Source: Aquibaculum sediminis (lineage in GTDB: Bacteria > Pseudomonadota > Alphaproteobacteria > Kiloniellales > DSM-21159). Taken from it: a stretch of DNA of 64,000 bases. The first letter of the stretch is position 1, and each line of letters opens with the position of its first letter. Of the stretch, positions 44,628 to 53,484 are shown piece after piece. Made by a program: the position numbers and the translations under genes. The stretch spans positions 124,001-188,000 of the forward strand of contig NZ_JBFCVK010000003.1 in assembly GCF_040712085.1 (NCBI RefSeq), in the 5' to 3' direction. The notes under the pieces were generated by a model that had not been told where the DNA came from, did no database searches, and worked only from the letters and a program-made list of their open reading frames with translations.

Positions 44628-45203
44628 ATGAGCGATGAAGTGCCGGAGCAGGCGGAAGCATATCGGCCCCAACGCGATCGAAACGCTGCATCCGCGCTCG
44701 CCCGCTTCTGCTCCGCCAGTGAAGCAGTGTCAGTGCGTCTTCTGGGCCTGCTGCTCGCAGGGATGGTTCTGATTATGCTGGTGGCGGTCTGGACCCGATA
44801 CGTGGCGAATGCGCCACTGGTTTGGACCGAGCAAGTCAACCGTATCCTCTTCGTCTGGACCACCTTTCTGGGCGCAGCGGTGCTCTACAGGCGATCTGGG
44901 CACATCGCGATAGATTTTTTCGTGGAACTGCTCCCACCTGCGCTGCGCCGCACGGTGCAGGCTCTGAATGCCCTGCTGCTGCTCGTGCTGTTTCTCGTCC
45001 TGTTGGTCTACGGCTGGAACCTAGCCTGGGCCAACCTGTCGCAGACCTTTGGAGCGCTCGATATCTCGCCCAGCACTTTTTACTTCGCTGCCCCGGTTTC
45101 TGCGGCGCTTATGCTGGTTTATTGGATAGAGCGAGCGATTGAAGGGGTTCCTCGGCTCAGCGATACCTCCAACCCCGGTAAAGGGGGGGAGGGAGGGTCA
45201 TGA
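44628..45203 (+). CDS. dctQ: TRAP transporter small permease (DctQ family)
   Basis: A 191-residue four-helix membrane protein. Helices lie near residues 40, 80, 115 and 155, with the family core WTRYVANAPLVWTEQVNRIL and FVWTTFLGAAVLYRRSGHI. The stop overlaps the start of dctM by four bases (ATGA), so translation is coupled. The Gly-rich tail GKGGEGGS encodes a purine run that acts as the ribosome site for dctM. Confidence 0.92.
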   Translation: MSDEVPEQAEAYRPQRDRNAASALARFCSASEAVSVRLLGLLLAGMVLIMLVAVWTRYVANAPLVWTEQVNRILFVWTTFLGAAVLYRRSGHIAIDFFVELLPPALRRTVQALNALLLLVLFLVLLVYGWNLAWANLSQTFGALDISPSTFYFAAPVSAALMLVYWIERAIEGVPRLSDTSNPGKGGEGGS

Positions 45204-46483
45204 GCGCAATCCTGATCGGCAGCTTCTTCGTCCTGCTTCTGCTGGGGCTGCCGCTCGCCTTTGCGATGGGGGTAGCGGCAATCGGCCTGATCCTGGGGCA
45301 CGGGGTCTTTCCCCTGTCCTTGGTGCCCCAGCGAGCGCTGCTCGGAGCCGACGCCTTCGCGTTGCTCGCCATTCCATTCTTCATCTTGGCCGGCAATCTG
45401 ATGAACCGCGGTGGCATGACAGACCGCATTATCGGCGTCGCCAACGCCGTGGTAGGCCGGTTCACCGGCGGCCTTGCCATGGGCAACGTGGCGGCGAGTC
45501 TCTTCTTCGGCGGTGTTTCCGGCTCAGCCGTCGCGGATACAACCGCGGTCGGCAGTACGTTGATCCCTGCGATGAAGAAGGAAGGCTATGGCGGGCCTTT
45601 CAGCGCCGCGATCACTGCCGCCTCTTCAATCTGCGGTCCGATCATCCCACCAAGCATCCCGCTTGTACTCTATGCCCTTATCGCAGGTGGTGGCGTCTCG
45701 ATTGGTGCGCTCTTCCTCGCTGGAATCGTGCCGGGACTGATGCTGGGCTTTGGTCTGATGGCGCTGAGCTGGATTATCGCGCGGCGCCGCGGCTATCCCG
45801 TACACGGCGCGGTGTCACCCCGCGTCTTCTTGATGCGTCTGGCAAGCGCGCTACCTGCTTTGGTGATGCCAGCAATCATCCTTGTGGGGGTGGTCGGCGG
45901 CGTCTTTACAGTGACTGAAAGCGCCGCAATAGCGGTACTCTACGCGCTGCTAGTCGGAACACTCGTCTATCGGGAGCTCACTAAGAAGGACCTCGCCGAG
46001 GTGCTAAGTCGCAGCGCCCTTGAAGCAGCGGCGGTCATGATCATTGTTGCCATGGCCAGTCTTTTTGGTTGGCTGATGGCTGTGACCGGCCTTCCCCGCC
46101 AATTATCAAACCTGCTGCTGTCTATCACTGACGATCCACTGTTGTTATTGTTGGTGATTAATGTGCTGCTGCTCGTGATAGGCATTTTTCTCGAAGCAAT
46201 CGCAGCACTAACCATTTTTGTGCCGATCCTCGTGCCCATCGTGCTTATGTACGGCATCGATCCAGTGCATTTTGGCGTCATCGTTGTGTTTAACTTGATG
46301 CTTGGCCTGCTGACACCGCCGGTGGGAATATGTCTCTACATAGCTGGACAATTCGCCCAAGCTCGGATTGAGGCTGTTTTTCGTGAAGTCGTGCCCTTTT
46401 TCCTTCTGGGATTCGGGGTCCTACTACTGATCACACTCTTTCCCGGTTTGGTCCTATTTCTCCCCAGGCTGTTTATGGGCTGA
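45200..46483 (+). CDS. dctM: TRAP transporter large permease (DctM family)
   Basis: A 427-residue membrane subunit with about twelve helices. Signatures include FILAGNLMNRGGMTDRI near residue 70, NVAASLFFGGVSGSAVADTTAVG near 105 and SSICGPIIPPSIPLVLYAL near 145. From about 45900 onward the codon use is visibly more AT-rich than in the flanking core genes (for example a run of TTG and TTA Leu codons near 46140), a sign of different origin. Confidence 0.94.
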   Translation: MSAILIGSFFVLLLLGLPLAFAMGVAAIGLILGHGVFPLSLVPQRALLGADAFALLAIPFFILAGNLMNRGGMTDRIIGVANAVVGRFTGGLAMGNVAASLFFGGVSGSAVADTTAVGSTLIPAMKKEGYGGPFSAAITAASSICGPIIPPSIPLVLYALIAGGGVSIGALFLAGIVPGLMLGFGLMALSWIIARRRGYPVHGAVSPRVFLMRLASALPALVMPAIILVGVVGGVFTVTESAAIAVLYALLVGTLVYRELTKKDLAEVLSRSALEAAAVMIIVAMASLFGWLMAVTGLPRQLSNLLLSITDDPLLLLLVINVLLLVIGIFLEAIAALTIFVPILVPIVLMYGIDPVHFGVIVVFNLMLGLLTPPVGICLYIAGQFAQARIEAVFREVVPFFLLGFGVLLLITLFPGLVLFLPRLFMG

Positions 46484-46529
46484 GGTACTCTGGACGGGTC
46501 GGTCAACAGTTATAAGGCGGACCTGCGCT

Positions 46530-47462
46530 TTAAGGGCTCTCCTCAAGTTCCCGACCTTGCATTTCGGGTTGGGAAAAGAGCCAGTGGCGGAACCTTTCAA
46601 CCGTCTCTCGCTTCAAGTTTGCGGGCGGACAGACGAACCAATAGAGCCTACGCAGAAAGCTCGGCGGGTTCGGCACGACGCAGACCAAGCTTCCTCCTGT
46701 GATTTCTGCGGAAGCCATGACACAACTCTCCAGGGCGACGCCCAGCCCATCCACCGCTGCCTGAATCGACATGAAAGAGCGGTCGAATCTTGGTCCGCGC
46801 AGCCAACTGGGCGTTTCGACACCTTGCGCTGCAAACCACTCCTGCCAATCCACAGGGCACTTTACGGAGTGAATCAGCGGCAAGCCAAGCGCCAGAAGAT
46901 CGTCCGCACTCTTGATTTCGTACTTGCGCACCAAAGATGGCGCTGCCAGTGGAACGAAGGGCTCGCAGAACAGCGGCTCTACGTGCAAGTTACCCCAAAC
47001 CTCGCCCCCAAACCGTATCTCTAAATCAACTGCCTCGCGTACAAAATCAGTTTTCTCATTGGAAGCATCGAGGCGCAGATCAATGTCTGGATTGCGCAGC
47101 AGAAAATCACCGAGGCGAGGCATTAGCCATTTAGCAGCAAAGCTGGGTGCCGATCGGACAACAAGCAATCTTGGGCTGGCGTTGCTGTCTACACGCTCTG
47201 TTGCTTCACCGATTGTTCGAAAAGCTGCGGAAACAGAAGCATAGTACAACTCGCCCGCCTCTGTAAGCAATACTCGCCGATTCAGTCTGCGAAACAGACT
47301 TATTGCGAGGTGTTCTTCTAATATCTTGATCTGTTGACTAACAGCCGATGAGGTAACATTTAACTCCTTTGCAGCTTTAGCAAAGCTCATATTGCGCGCA
47401 ACTGCCTCAAAGGCCGACAACGCACGCAAAGGCGGCAGAGACACAGCGGACCTCTGCATCAT
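46530..47462 (-). CDS. LysR-family transcriptional regulator (GcvA-like)
   Basis: A 310-residue regulator with an N-terminal winged helix (about residues 8-65, with AFEAVARNMSFAKAAKELNV and SSAVSQQIKILEEHLAISLF) and a LysR substrate-binding domain. The GcvA subgroup signature (LPPLRALSAFEAVAR at the N-terminus) is clear. Base composition is lower in GC than in core genes. It is convergent with the TRAP dctM gene and 46 bases from it, so it may control the cassette at a distance through the half-site cluster at 41970-42003; this is inference. ATG 47459 is an alternative start. Confidence 0.9.
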   Translation of the reverse strand: MMQRSAVSLPPLRALSAFEAVARNMSFAKAAKELNVTSSAVSQQIKILEEHLAISLFRRLNRRVLLTEAGELYYASVSAAFRTIGEATERVDSNASPRLLVVRSAPSFAAKWLMPRLGDFLLRNPDIDLRLDASNEKTDFVREAVDLEIRFGGEVWGNLHVEPLFCEPFVPLAAPSLVRKYEIKSADDLLALGLPLIHSVKCPVDWQEWFAAQGVETPSWLRGPRFDRSFMSIQAAVDGLGVALESCVMASAEITGGSLVCVVPNPPSFLRRLYWFVCPPANLKRETVERFRHWLFSQPEMQGRELEESP

Positions 47463-47673
47463 TTCACCATCTGGATTTGCCAAGCCAGCACAGTCGTCCT
47501 TTAGTCCACGCCGGTTGAGTGCAACAGTGTCGCTTAGCTCAGGACCAGCACCAGTCACTCAGCTGTCATGCCGCATCGCCCGATGGTTTCGCAGGCTCGG
47601 TTTCCGGCAAATGAGCCAGGGAATGCTTACTGGCGATAATAGCCAAAGGATGTGCTGCCTGTCCGCAGCAGAA

Positions 47674-48117
47674 TCACTTGACCGTCACCACCGTGCACTT
47701 GGCGAGGCTGGCGACCTTGTGGCTGACGGAGCCGAGCAGGGTGCCTTCCAGGTCGCCCATGCCGCGGCTGCCCAGGACGATGCAGTCGTAGCGGCCGCGG
47801 TGCGCGAAATCGATGATGGTGCGCGCCGGATGGCCGGTGCGGACCTCGGTGCGGACGCCGCGCAAACCGGTGGCATCGGCCACGTCCTTGGCCTTTTCCA
47901 GATAGGATTCCGTGTAGTCATCCAGCACGTACTGGGCCTCGCCCGAGAGATGCTCGATCTCCAGGAAGCGCTTCACCGCCTTGGAGGGCTCGAGCTCCTT
48001 GGCCACGGTCAGGAAGGTCAGGGGTGCCTCGAAGCGCTGCGCCAGGGCGCAGGCCGACTCCGCCGCCCGCAGGGCGTGCTCGGAGCCGTCGATACAGCAG
48101 AGGATCTTGGAGAACAT
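47674..48117 (-). CDS. Universal stress protein (UspA family)
   Basis: A 147-residue protein with the ATP-binding Usp fold: N-terminal KILCCIDGSEHALRAAESA and the C-terminal nucleotide motif GSRGMGDLEGTLLGSVSHKV. Single Usp domain. The ATG at 48117 fits the family. It is on the same strand as the glutathionyl-hydroquinone reductase and wrbA genes, suggesting a local stress-response group. Confidence 0.92.
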   Translation of the reverse strand: MFSKILCCIDGSEHALRAAESACALAQRFEAPLTFLTVAKELEPSKAVKRFLEIEHLSGEAQYVLDDYTESYLEKAKDVADATGLRGVRTEVRTGHPARTIIDFAHRGRYDCIVLGSRGMGDLEGTLLGSVSHKVASLAKCTVVTVK

Positions 48118-48209
48118 GGGACGCGCCTCGCGGGAGTGAGCCCCGCCCATAGCACCCGGCCAGGGGCGGGACTGCTCCGAAAGCGCCGTGCTTTGCCCAG
48201 CGGGCGCCG

Positions 48210-49193
48210 TCAGCCGCGGCCGTGCGGCGCCTCAAGATCGAGCAGCGGCCCCAAGGGCACGACTCCGGTCGGATTGATGGTGTCGTGGCTGCCGTAATAG
48301 TGATGCTTGATGTGGTGGAAGTTCACCGTCTCGGCCACACCCGGCACCTGATAGAGCTCCCGGGTGTAGGCCCAGAGATTGGGATAATCCACCAGCCGGC
48401 GCAGGTTGCACTTGAAGTGGCCGACGTAGACCGGATCGAAGCGCAGCAGCGTGGTGAAGAGGCGCCAGTCGGCTTCGGTCTGGCGCTCGCCTGCGAGATA
48501 GCGCTGCCGGCCCAGGCGGGCTTCCAGGTCATCGAGCGTCTCGAAGAGGTCGGTGACCGCCTCCTCATAGGCCGCCTGCCTCGTGGCGAAACCAGCCTTG
48601 TAGACGCCGTTGTTCACCCGGTCATAAACCACGGCGTTGATGGCATCGATCTCCTCCCGCAGGTCCTGCGGGTAGTAGTCGCCCGGGCGCGCACCGACGT
48701 CATCGAAGGCGGAGTTCAACATGCGTATGATCTCGGCCGATTCGTTGGAGACGATGGTTTCGCGCTTTTCGTCCCAAAGCACCGGCACCGTCACCCGCCC
48801 GCTGTAGTCGGACTTGGCGCGGGTATAGAGCTGATGCATGAAATCGGCACCAAAGAGGGGGTCGCCGGTGACGGCCTCGCTCGGGTCGTCGTCGGTGCGG
48901 AATTCCCAGCCGTTCTCCTTCATCCGCCAGTGGACGACGGACACGGGAATGGCCGACTCCAGGCCCTTGAGCGCGCGGAAGATCAAGGCCCTGTGCGCCC
49001 AGGGACAGGCCAGCGAGACATAGAGGCGATAGCGCCCGGGCTCGGCGGCAAAGCCGCCGCTCCCGGAAGGGCCGGGACTGCCGTCAGGCGTGATCCAGTT
49101 GCGGAAGGCACTCTCGCTCCGCTCGAAGCGGCCGCCAGTGCTGTCCGTATCGTACCATTGATCATGCCATTTGCCGTCAATCAGCAGTCCCAT
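48210..49193 (-). CDS. Glutathionyl-hydroquinone reductase (Xi-class GST, YqjG/ECM4)
   Basis: A 327-residue enzyme that removes glutathione from glutathionyl-hydroquinones. The catalytic Cys lies in LYVSLACPWAHRALI near residue 63, the Xi-class Trp is in VVHWRMKENGW near 90, and VPVLWDEKRETIVSNESAEI near 140 binds glutathione. The C-terminal helical domain includes GERQTEADWRLFTTLLRFDPVYV. Its neighbour wrbA encodes a quinone reductase, so quinone detoxification is a plausible shared role. Confidence 0.93.
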   Translation of the reverse strand: MGLLIDGKWHDQWYDTDSTGGRFERSESAFRNWITPDGSPGPSGSGGFAAEPGRYRLYVSLACPWAHRALIFRALKGLESAIPVSVVHWRMKENGWEFRTDDDPSEAVTGDPLFGADFMHQLYTRAKSDYSGRVTVPVLWDEKRETIVSNESAEIIRMLNSAFDDVGARPGDYYPQDLREEIDAINAVVYDRVNNGVYKAGFATRQAAYEEAVTDLFETLDDLEARLGRQRYLAGERQTEADWRLFTTLLRFDPVYVGHFKCNLRRLVDYPNLWAYTRELYQVPGVAETVNFHHIKHHYYGSHDTINPTGVVPLGPLLDLEAPHGRG

Positions 49194-49243
49194 AACGCAT
49201 CCTTCTCTATTCCGGTCCTAAGGCTGCCCCTTCGTGAAAGGGG

Positions 49244-49843
49244 TCAGCCGTGCAGCTTCTGCGCAATCTGCGCCACATGGCGGCCCTGGAAGCGCGCCAG
49301 GCTCAGTTCCTTCTCGCTCGGCTGACGGCTGCCGTCGGAACCGGCGATGGTCGCGGCCCCATAGGGACTGCCGGCGCGCACTTCCGAGACATCGCTCAGT
49401 TCGGCAGCCGTATAGGGCAGGCCGACGATCACGAGACCATGATGGGTCAGGGTGTTCCAGGTGGAGGTGATGGTGGTCTCGCTGCCTCCGCCGGTTCCGG
49501 TCGAGGTGAACACACTGCCGACCTTGCCCACCAGGGAGCCTTTGGCCCAATGGCCACCGGTCTGGTCCCAGAAGGTGCGCATCTGGCCGGGCATGTTGCC
49601 GAAGCGCGTCGGCACGCCCAGGATGATGGCGTCATAGTCGACGAGCTCGTCGATCGTCGCTTCCGGCGCCGGCTGGTCGAGCTTGGCACCGATCTGCTCC
49701 AGCACCTCGCGCGGCATGGTCTCGGGCGCGCGCTTGATCACCACCTCGGTGCCCTCGAGCGAGCGGGCGCCGTCGGCAATGGCGTGCGACATGGTCTCGA
49801 TATGACCGTACATCGAATAGTAGAGAACGAGAACCTTGGACAT
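49244..49843 (-). CDS. wrbA: NAD(P)H:quinone oxidoreductase WrbA
   Basis: A 199-residue flavodoxin-fold enzyme making two-electron reductions of quinones with FMN. The phosphate-binding loop YYSMYGHIETMSHAIADGA is near residue 9, the family segment GVPTRFGNMPGQMRTFWDQTG near 77, and STGTGGGSETTI near 112. The ATG at 49843 fits all relatives; the frame continues upstream without similarity. It precedes the glutathionyl-hydroquinone reductase by 50 bases on the same strand. Confidence 0.95.
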   Translation of the reverse strand: MSKVLVLYYSMYGHIETMSHAIADGARSLEGTEVVIKRAPETMPREVLEQIGAKLDQPAPEATIDELVDYDAIILGVPTRFGNMPGQMRTFWDQTGGHWAKGSLVGKVGSVFTSTGTGGGSETTITSTWNTLTHHGLVIVGLPYTAAELSDVSEVRAGSPYGAATIAGSDGSRQPSEKELSLARFQGRHVAQIAQKLHG

Positions 49844-50070
49844 GAAGCTGCTCCTTGATTGAGTGGCTCGTTGATGAGTGGCTGGTCCGGCAATCCCGCA
49901 ATCGCCGGCCCCGTTCCCAAAGAGATGATTGCTTCCCCGCTTTGTGCCAAGCCGTATCCCATGCAATTGATTGTTTCCGATGTCGAACCAATATGCGCAG
50001 GCGTGCACAAAGCCGCCGATGCGGCTAGAAAGCCGCAAACCTCACATCGCCCAAGGCTAATGCCTCCTTC

Positions 50071-50781
50071 ATGCCCGCTGCCACTATGACCCAGACTCCC
50101 GTGCTCGCCTTCGACTGCGCCGGCAGCAGCTGCTCTGCCGCCATTCTTGTGGGCGACGCGGTCCTGGCGCAGCGCTTCGAGGCGCGCCGGCGCGGCCAGG
50201 CCGAGCGGCTGCTTCCGCTGTTGCAGGAGTGTCTGGCGGAGGCCGGACTCGATTGGGCCGATCTGGGGCGTCTGGCGGTCACCCGCGGGCCCGGCAGCTT
50301 CACCGGCGTGCGCGTGGGCCTGGCGACTGCCCGCGCCCTAGCCCTGGCCGGCGGCCTTCCGCTGCTCGCCATCGACGGCTTCAGGCTGTACGCGGCCATG
50401 ACCGCCCAGGTGCTGTCCGAGGCCGAGCGGAGCGAGCGCACCCTGGCTGTCGCCATCGACGCACGACGGGCCGACGTTTTTGTGCAGTGCTTCGATCCCC
50501 AAGAACACCCTCTGGAGGCACCGCAATCGCTCCCGCCCGAGCTGGTGGCGGAACGCCTGCCCAGGGGTCCCTTGTTGCTGGCCGGCGATGGGGTGGAGCA
50601 GATCCTGCCGGCTCTGGCGGGGCGCGACTATCAGATGGTCGAAGGCACCGACGCGGCGGACAGCGTGGCACTGGCCCGCCTGGCGGCGACACTGCCACTG
50701 CCTTCGGCCGACAGCCCGCCCCCGGCTCCGCTCTACCTGCGCCCGCCCGATGTCACCCTGCCGGGCAAGCCCCGTGCATGA
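50071..50781 (+). CDS. tsaB: tRNA threonylcarbamoyladenosine biosynthesis protein TsaB
   Basis: A 236-residue ASKHA-fold protein that supports TsaD in making t6A37 on tRNAs. The N-terminal LAFDCAGSSCSAAIL and the signature TRGPGSFTGVRVGLATARAL (near residue 72) identify it. ATG at 50071 or at 50086 may be used. Its end overlaps the rimI start by eight bases, and it opens a conserved alphaproteobacterial gene run. Confidence 0.94.
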   Translation: MPAATMTQTPVLAFDCAGSSCSAAILVGDAVLAQRFEARRRGQAERLLPLLQECLAEAGLDWADLGRLAVTRGPGSFTGVRVGLATARALALAGGLPLLAIDGFRLYAAMTAQVLSEAERSERTLAVAIDARRADVFVQCFDPQEHPLEAPQSLPPELVAERLPRGPLLLAGDGVEQILPALAGRDYQMVEGTDAADSVALARLAATLPLPSADSPPPAPLYLRPPDVTLPGKPRA

Positions 50782-51250
50782 GCCTGCCGTCCGACCGATC
50801 GACGCCGAAGACGCGACCGCCATCGCGGCGCTGCACGCGCGCTGCTTTCCCCATGAAGTTTGGTCGCGGCACAGCTTCGAGCAGCTGCTCGCCTCGCCGG
50901 GAGTCTGCGGCTGGCTGCTGGAGTCTTCGGGCGAGCGGCAAGACGACGATGCGACGCCCGAGGGCTTCATCCTGCTGCGGATCGCAGCCGATGAAGCGGA
51001 GATCCTGACCTTCTGTGTCGCGCCGGAGCAGCGCCGGACCGGGCTGGGCAGCCGGCTGCTGGCAACGGCGCTGCCGCGGGTCCGGCTGTTCGGGGCGCAT
51101 CGTGTCCTGCTCGAGGTGGCCCGGGACAATGCGGCGGCCCTCGCACTCTATCAGCGCTTCGGCTTCGATGAGGTGGGCCGGCGCCCGAATTATTACACTC
51201 GGAAAGGCGAAAGGGTGGATGCCCTGCTGCTCGCCTATGACTTGCCGTAA
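50774..51250 (+). CDS. rimI: Ribosomal-protein-alanine N-acetyltransferase RimI
   Basis: A 158-residue GNAT enzyme. The acetyl-CoA loop is EQRRTGLGSRLLATALPR near residue 85, and the C-terminal signature is ARDNAAALALYQRFGFDEVGRRPNYY. The start is taken as the GTG at 50774 overlapping the tsaB end, as the reading frame has no ATG before the conserved N-terminus. tsaB-rimI pairing is typical. Confidence 0.9.
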   Translation: MHEPAVRPIDAEDATAIAALHARCFPHEVWSRHSFEQLLASPGVCGWLLESSGERQDDDATPEGFILLRIAADEAEILTFCVAPEQRRTGLGSRLLATALPRVRLFGAHRVLLEVARDNAAALALYQRFGFDEVGRRPNYYTRKGERVDALLLAYDLP

Positions 51251-51383
51251 CACCTTGGCGCCACGAGTATCGTCAGGCGCGGATTTCCCATCTGCCAAAG
51301 CGTTTTTCTCCGCGCGTTTCAAACGCATGCTGCGCATTTCCTTAGCGATGCGAGGGGACTACTTCCGATATGCAAAAATAGTA

Positions 51384-51412
51384 TTGCGTGCCCAGTCTCA
51401 CCTATCTATATC
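51384..51412 (+). promoter_or_regulatory. Candidate promoter of mucR
   Basis: TTGCGT (51384-51389) and TATATC (51407-51412) are 17 bases apart in the AT-rich 195-base gap before mucR. The transcript would start near 51419, giving a short leader. MucR proteins repress their own gene through AT-rich sites, and this gap has several A/T runs. Confidence 0.45.
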
Positions 51413-51445
51413 CTCAGGAAGATTTCGCTTTTTCGGGAACGAATA

Positions 51446-51850
51446 ATGTCTGAACAGCCAAAGCCGAGTGAACTGCTTTCCCTGACCAGCAACATCGTCG
51501 CGGCCCATGTCTCCAACAATGCCGTCGCACCATCAGATGTGCCGGGCTTGATCCGCGAAGTTTACGAGATGCTGGACCAAGTGGGCTCCGCCGAAAAGCA
51601 GGAGGAGCGCCCGGTTCCGGCCGTGCCGATCAAGAAGTCGATACATCCCGATTACTTGATCTGCCTGGAAGACGGCAAAAAGCTGAAGATGCTCAAGCGT
51701 CATCTCAAGACCGCCTACGACATGACCCCGGACGAGTATCGCGAGAAGTGGGGCCTGGGTCCCGACTATCCCATGGTCGCGGAGAACTACGCCAAGCAGC
51801 GCAGTCAGCTCGCCAAGGAGATCGGGCTCGGCCGGCGCTCCAGCAAGTAG
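51446..51850 (+). CDS. mucR: Ros/MucR-family transcriptional regulator
   Basis: A 134-residue global regulator and nucleoid-associated-type repressor. The N-terminal oligomerisation region (LSLTSNIVAAHVSNN, VPGLIREVYEML) and the C-terminal DNA-binding region are intact. The zinc-finger core reads CLEDGKKLKMLKRHLKTAYDM: the first Cys and the first His are present, but the second Cys is Asp and the last His positions are Ala-Tyr. This resembles the zinc-independent Ml proteins of Mesorhizobium. It lies between rimI and fur. Confidence 0.92.
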   Translation: MSEQPKPSELLSLTSNIVAAHVSNNAVAPSDVPGLIREVYEMLDQVGSAEKQEERPVPAVPIKKSIHPDYLICLEDGKKLKMLKRHLKTAYDMTPDEYREKWGLGPDYPMVAENYAKQRSQLAKEIGLGRRSSK

Positions 51851-52108
51851 GCCTCGCCGCGGGCTGCGGCCCGGTGTGGCGGCGCGGATATGGTCAAGGC
51901 ACAGGCGGCCACGCCGGAGCGCACAGCGGCTCACCGGCGTGGCCGTGTCGCTTTGGCTTGCCCGCCATGGTCGGATTACCATTGCCCCGGCACGCGATCT
52001 TGTCATTATAGGGCCAGCCGCGGCCGGGCTCGGCGGCTTGACGCAGGAGGCTGCGCGATCGCCCCGGCCAGGCCTTTGGTGTTGCAGCGTTAAGTGACGG
52101 GTAGGGTG

Positions 52109-52567
52109 ATGGCCGACCGGATTGAAGCCCTCTGCATCGAACGCGGCCTGAAGATGACCGAGCAGCGTCGGGTCATCGCACGCGTTCTTTCGCAGGCGCA
52201 CGACCATCCCGACGTGGAGCAGCTCTATCAGCGGGCCGTGGAGATCGATCCGAAAATCTCGATTGCCACGGTCTATCGCACCGTCAAGCTCTTCGAAGAG
52301 GCCGGCATACTCGAGCGCCATGAGTTCGGCGACGGACGGTCGCGCTACGAGGAGGCCACCGAGGAACATCATGACCACCTGATTGACATGCAGTCAGGCG
52401 AGGTCATCGAGTTCGTCAACCAAGAGATCGAGCGCCTGCAGGAAGAGATCGCGCGCAAGCTCGGCTACCAGCTGGTCGATCACCGGCTCGAGCTCTACGG
52501 CGTCCGCCTGGAGGAGGCCGAGCGCCGACGGGCGCACACCAAGCAGACCCCCAGCGACAAGTCCTGA
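52109..52567 (+). CDS. fur: Fur-family metal regulator (Fur/Mur type)
   Basis: A 152-residue regulator with a winged helix (about residues 1-85: GLKMTEQRRVIARVLSQA, ISIATVYRTVKLFEEAGI) and a metal-binding dimer domain with HHDHL near 93. The CxxC motif that binds structural zinc in enterobacterial Fur is absent (DMQSGEV at that place), as usual in alphaproteobacterial Fur/Mur. It controls iron or manganese homeostasis. Start at ATG 52109 is favoured over GTG 52094. Confidence 0.9.
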   Translation: MADRIEALCIERGLKMTEQRRVIARVLSQAHDHPDVEQLYQRAVEIDPKISIATVYRTVKLFEEAGILERHEFGDGRSRYEEATEEHHDHLIDMQSGEVIEFVNQEIERLQEEIARKLGYQLVDHRLELYGVRLEEAERRRAHTKQTPSDKS

Positions 52568-52646
52568 GGATGTCCGCTCAACGACAAACCGGCGTGCCGC
52601 TTCGCGCCATAACCGAACGGGCATCGGACGGGCGGAAGGCATCCCA

Positions 52647-53480
52647 ATGAGTGACATCAGGCCCGACAGCGGCACCACCGATCGTCCGGTCGACGTGCGC
52701 GCGCGCACTTTCCGGATCCGCCTGGCCGAAAGCGAGGCCGAGGTGGCCGCGGCTCAAGAGCTGCGCTACCGGGTTTTCGTTGACGAGGTGGGTGCGAAGC
52801 CGAGCGAGCAAATGGCGCGCACGCGCCGCGAGTTCGATGCCTTTGATCCCCACTGTGACCACCTGCTCATCTTCGACCACAGCGAAGGCGAACCCGGGCG
52901 GGTGATCGCCACCTATCGCTTCCTGCGCCGCGCGCAGGCCAAACGTGCCGGGCAGTTCTATACCCAGGACGAGTACGACATCAGCAAGCTGCTGGATTAC
53001 CCCGGCGAGATCATGGAGCTGGGCCGTTCCTGCGTCGACCGCGACTATCGCACGAGCGGAATCATGCAACTGCTCTGGCGCGGCATTGCGGCCTACGTGC
53101 TGCATTTCAAGGTCGACCTGCTGTTCGGCTGTGCCAGCCTGCGCGGCACCGACGTGTCCTCGCTGGCGCAGCCTCTGGCCTACCTGCACCACCATCATCT
53201 GGCGCCGCCGGCCCTGCGGCCGCGCGCGGTCGACGAGCGCTACGTCGACATGAACCTCATGCCGGCGGAGGCCCTGGACGCCAAGGCGGCGCTCCATTCC
53301 CTGCCGCCGCTGGTCAAGGGTTACCTGCGTCTCGGCGGTTTCGTGGGCGACGGCGCCGTGGTCGACCATGAGTTCGGCACCACCGATGTCTGCGTGGTGG
53401 TGAAGACCGACGTCGTGACGGACAAATACCGGCGCAATCTCACCCGGAGCGAAGCGGCTACGGAGACGGGAGAGACCTGA
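52647..53480 (+). CDS. olsB: L-ornithine N-alpha-acyltransferase OlsB (GNAT, hemolysin-like)
   Basis: A 277-residue enzyme that joins a 3-hydroxyacyl chain from ACP to the alpha-amino group of ornithine, the first step to ornithine lipid. The family features are present: AQELRYRVFVDEVGA near residue 35, FDAFDPHCDHLLIFD near 68, and EIMELGRSCVDRDYR near 125. GGAAGG precedes the ATG. It is followed after four bases by the second enzyme of the pathway. Confidence 0.9.
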   Translation: MSDIRPDSGTTDRPVDVRARTFRIRLAESEAEVAAAQELRYRVFVDEVGAKPSEQMARTRREFDAFDPHCDHLLIFDHSEGEPGRVIATYRFLRRAQAKRAGQFYTQDEYDISKLLDYPGEIMELGRSCVDRDYRTSGIMQLLWRGIAAYVLHFKVDLLFGCASLRGTDVSSLAQPLAYLHHHHLAPPALRPRAVDERYVDMNLMPAEALDAKAALHSLPPLVKGYLRLGGFVGDGAVVDHEFGTTDVCVVVKTDVVTDKYRRNLTRSEAATETGET

Positions 53481-53484
53481 CACC

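Noticed and set aside
47653..47670. Six-base stem TGCTGC/GCAGCA after the universal stress protein gene
   Set aside because: Well placed after the minus-strand stop but short and with no T run; not enough to call a terminator.
49861..49885. Imperfect repeat of GAGTGGCT upstream of wrbA
   Set aside because: Two short imperfect copies with no dyad symmetry; not distinguishable from chance.
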